From Streptomyces venezuelae (lineage in GTDB: Bacteria; Actinomycetota; Actinomycetes; Streptomycetales; Streptomycetaceae), in contig NZ_CP029194.1 of NCBI RefSeq assembly GCF_008642375.1, positions 6,441,001 to 6,505,000 on the forward strand: DNA of 64,000 bases, given 5' to 3'. Position numbers and translations under genes: made by a program. Position 1 is the stretch's first letter, and each line of letters starts with the position of its first letter. This document shows, in pieces, positions 63,336 through 64,000 of the stretch. A model generated the notes under the pieces. It saw only the letters and a list, made by a program, of their open reading frames with translations, was not told where the DNA came from and did no database searches.

Positions 63336-64000
63336 CGGAGCAGGCTTCCGTACGAGGCCCGGACCTGGTCGAGGGCGGTGTCGAGGTACTCCGGACGCAC
63401 CTCCTGGAGCGGCACGATCAGGTCCGGGTTCTGCATGTACCCGCCCTGCCGGAGCCCCTCGCGCACCTTGGCGTCGTGGGCGGCGCGGATGGTGTTCGAG
63501 GCGAGGTAGTCGGCGCGGGCCGCCGCCGTCGGCACGCCCAGCAGGGTGAGCAGGAGATAGCCGGTCCAGCCGGTGCGGTCCTTGCCCGAGGTGCAGTGCA
63601 GGAGCAGCGGCCCCCGGCGGCGGTCGCCGAGGTCCCGCAGGGTCTGGGCGAAGGCGGCCCGGTTCGCGGCGTCGGTGACGAAGGTCCGGTACACCTCGCT
63701 CATGAAGGCGGCTGCCCGCCCGCCGCCGAGCATCTCCTCCTGCCGCACCGGGTCGCGGGAGCCGATCGCGGCCGTCAGCCGCCCGAAGAGACCGTTGTCG
63801 GTGACGGGCCGGGCGACCGCGACGGCGCCGGCGGGGAGCCGGTCGGCGCCGTCGTACGAGACCTCCAGCGGGATCCGCAGGTCGACGACCGTGCCGAGGC
63901 CGAGCCCGGCGAGCGTGGCGAGATCGGCGTCGGTGAGCTTCGCGAGGTGGTCGCCCCGGTAGGCGAGGCCGTGGCGGACCCGGCCGCCGTCGTAGGTGAC
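63260..64000 (-). CDS. Tyrosine-protein phosphatase (Y_phosphatase3), 5' end beyond the window
   Basis: The reading frame is open to the right edge (247 codons here), so the start lies outside. RHGLAYRGDHLAKLTDADLATLAGLGLGTVVDLRIPLEV is the N-terminal family block. The catalytic P-loop is LLHCTSGKDRTGWTGYL, with the Cys-x5-Arg of protein tyrosine and lipid phosphatases. The gene resembles actinobacterial PtpB-like proteins. Its 3' end overlaps the helicase by 76 bases on the opposite strand. Confidence 0.88.
   Translation of the reverse strand, partial: VTYDGGRVRHGLAYRGDHLAKLTDADLATLAGLGLGTVVDLRIPLEVSYDGADRLPAGAVAVARPVTDNGLFGRLTAAIGSRDPVRQEEMLGGGRAAAFMSEVYRTFVTDAANRAAFAQTLRDLGDRRRGPLLLHCTSGKDRTGWTGYLLLTLLGVPTAAARADYLASNTIRAAHDAKVREGLRQGGYMQNPDLIVPLQEVRPEYLDTALDQVRASYGSLLRYVSVGLGLEFRDVLALRERLVLDA

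Overview
The window is a stretch of chromosome from a high-GC actinomycete, almost certainly a Streptomyces. The evidence is the very strong GC bias at third codon positions, the many GTG starts, the frequent 4-base ATGA/GTGA stop-start overlaps, and Streptomyces-type families: PriA in place of separate HisA and TrpF, a TrpM-like protein, a HGxxPAAW protein, a DUF2752 protein and a Trp-linked membrane protein. I saw no rRNA, tRNA, CRISPR array, IS element, prophage or replication origin. Gene order agrees with what I remember of the hisD-trp-gltBD segment of the S. coelicolor chromosome; that comparison is from memory and was not run.

Layout. 0-5.5 kb: a DksA-like protein, lspA, a RluD-type pseudouridine synthase, an acetyltransferase, a Na+/H+ antiporter and a small hydrolase, all on +. 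5.5-11.7 kb: a minus-strand block of secreted or envelope proteins (M43-type metalloprotease, Tat-exported PhoD phosphatase, membrane-anchored DsbA-like protein, membrane protein, DUF2252 kinase-like protein). 11.9-15.4 kb: dnaE. 15.5-24 kb: a small basic protein, an NYN/PIN nuclease-like protein, an ABC exporter pair split by a 21-bp tandem repeat, a YbaK-type deacylase, a Lon-substrate-domain protein and two uncharacterised proteins. 24.1-29.9 kb: a tightly coupled histidine operon (hisD-hisC-hisB-small membrane protein-hisH-priA-ridA-hisF). 30-31.8 kb: an ArsR regulator with an MFS exporter. 32.5-39.9 kb: hisI-trpE with a Trp-associated membrane protein, then trpC-trpM-trpB-trpA. 40-42 kb: a second DsbA-like protein and lgt. 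42-49.9 kb: a minus-strand operon of four ADP-ribosylglycohydrolase (ARH) paralogues, a ribokinase-like kinase, a CaiB-type CoA-transferase and a CitE-type lyase. 50-57.5 kb: a VIT1-type transporter and gltB-gltD. 57.7-64 kb: a flavin monooxygenase divergent from PadR, a VWA protein, a VOC protein, a TetR regulator, a DEAD-box helicase and a tyrosine phosphatase cut by the window end.

How the genes work together. PriA does both the HisA step and the TrpF step, so the his and trp genes here form one metabolic unit. No trpF, trpD, trpG, hisG or hisE is in the window. The most provocative non-coding signals fit that link: a 19-codon reading frame with five consecutive His codons whose stop overlaps the trpC start, a 13-bp palindrome beside a -10-like box in the same place, and two spaced palindromes in front of hisD. 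The other stand-out is the four-paralogue ARH operon, in which one member has lost part of its metal-binding motif.
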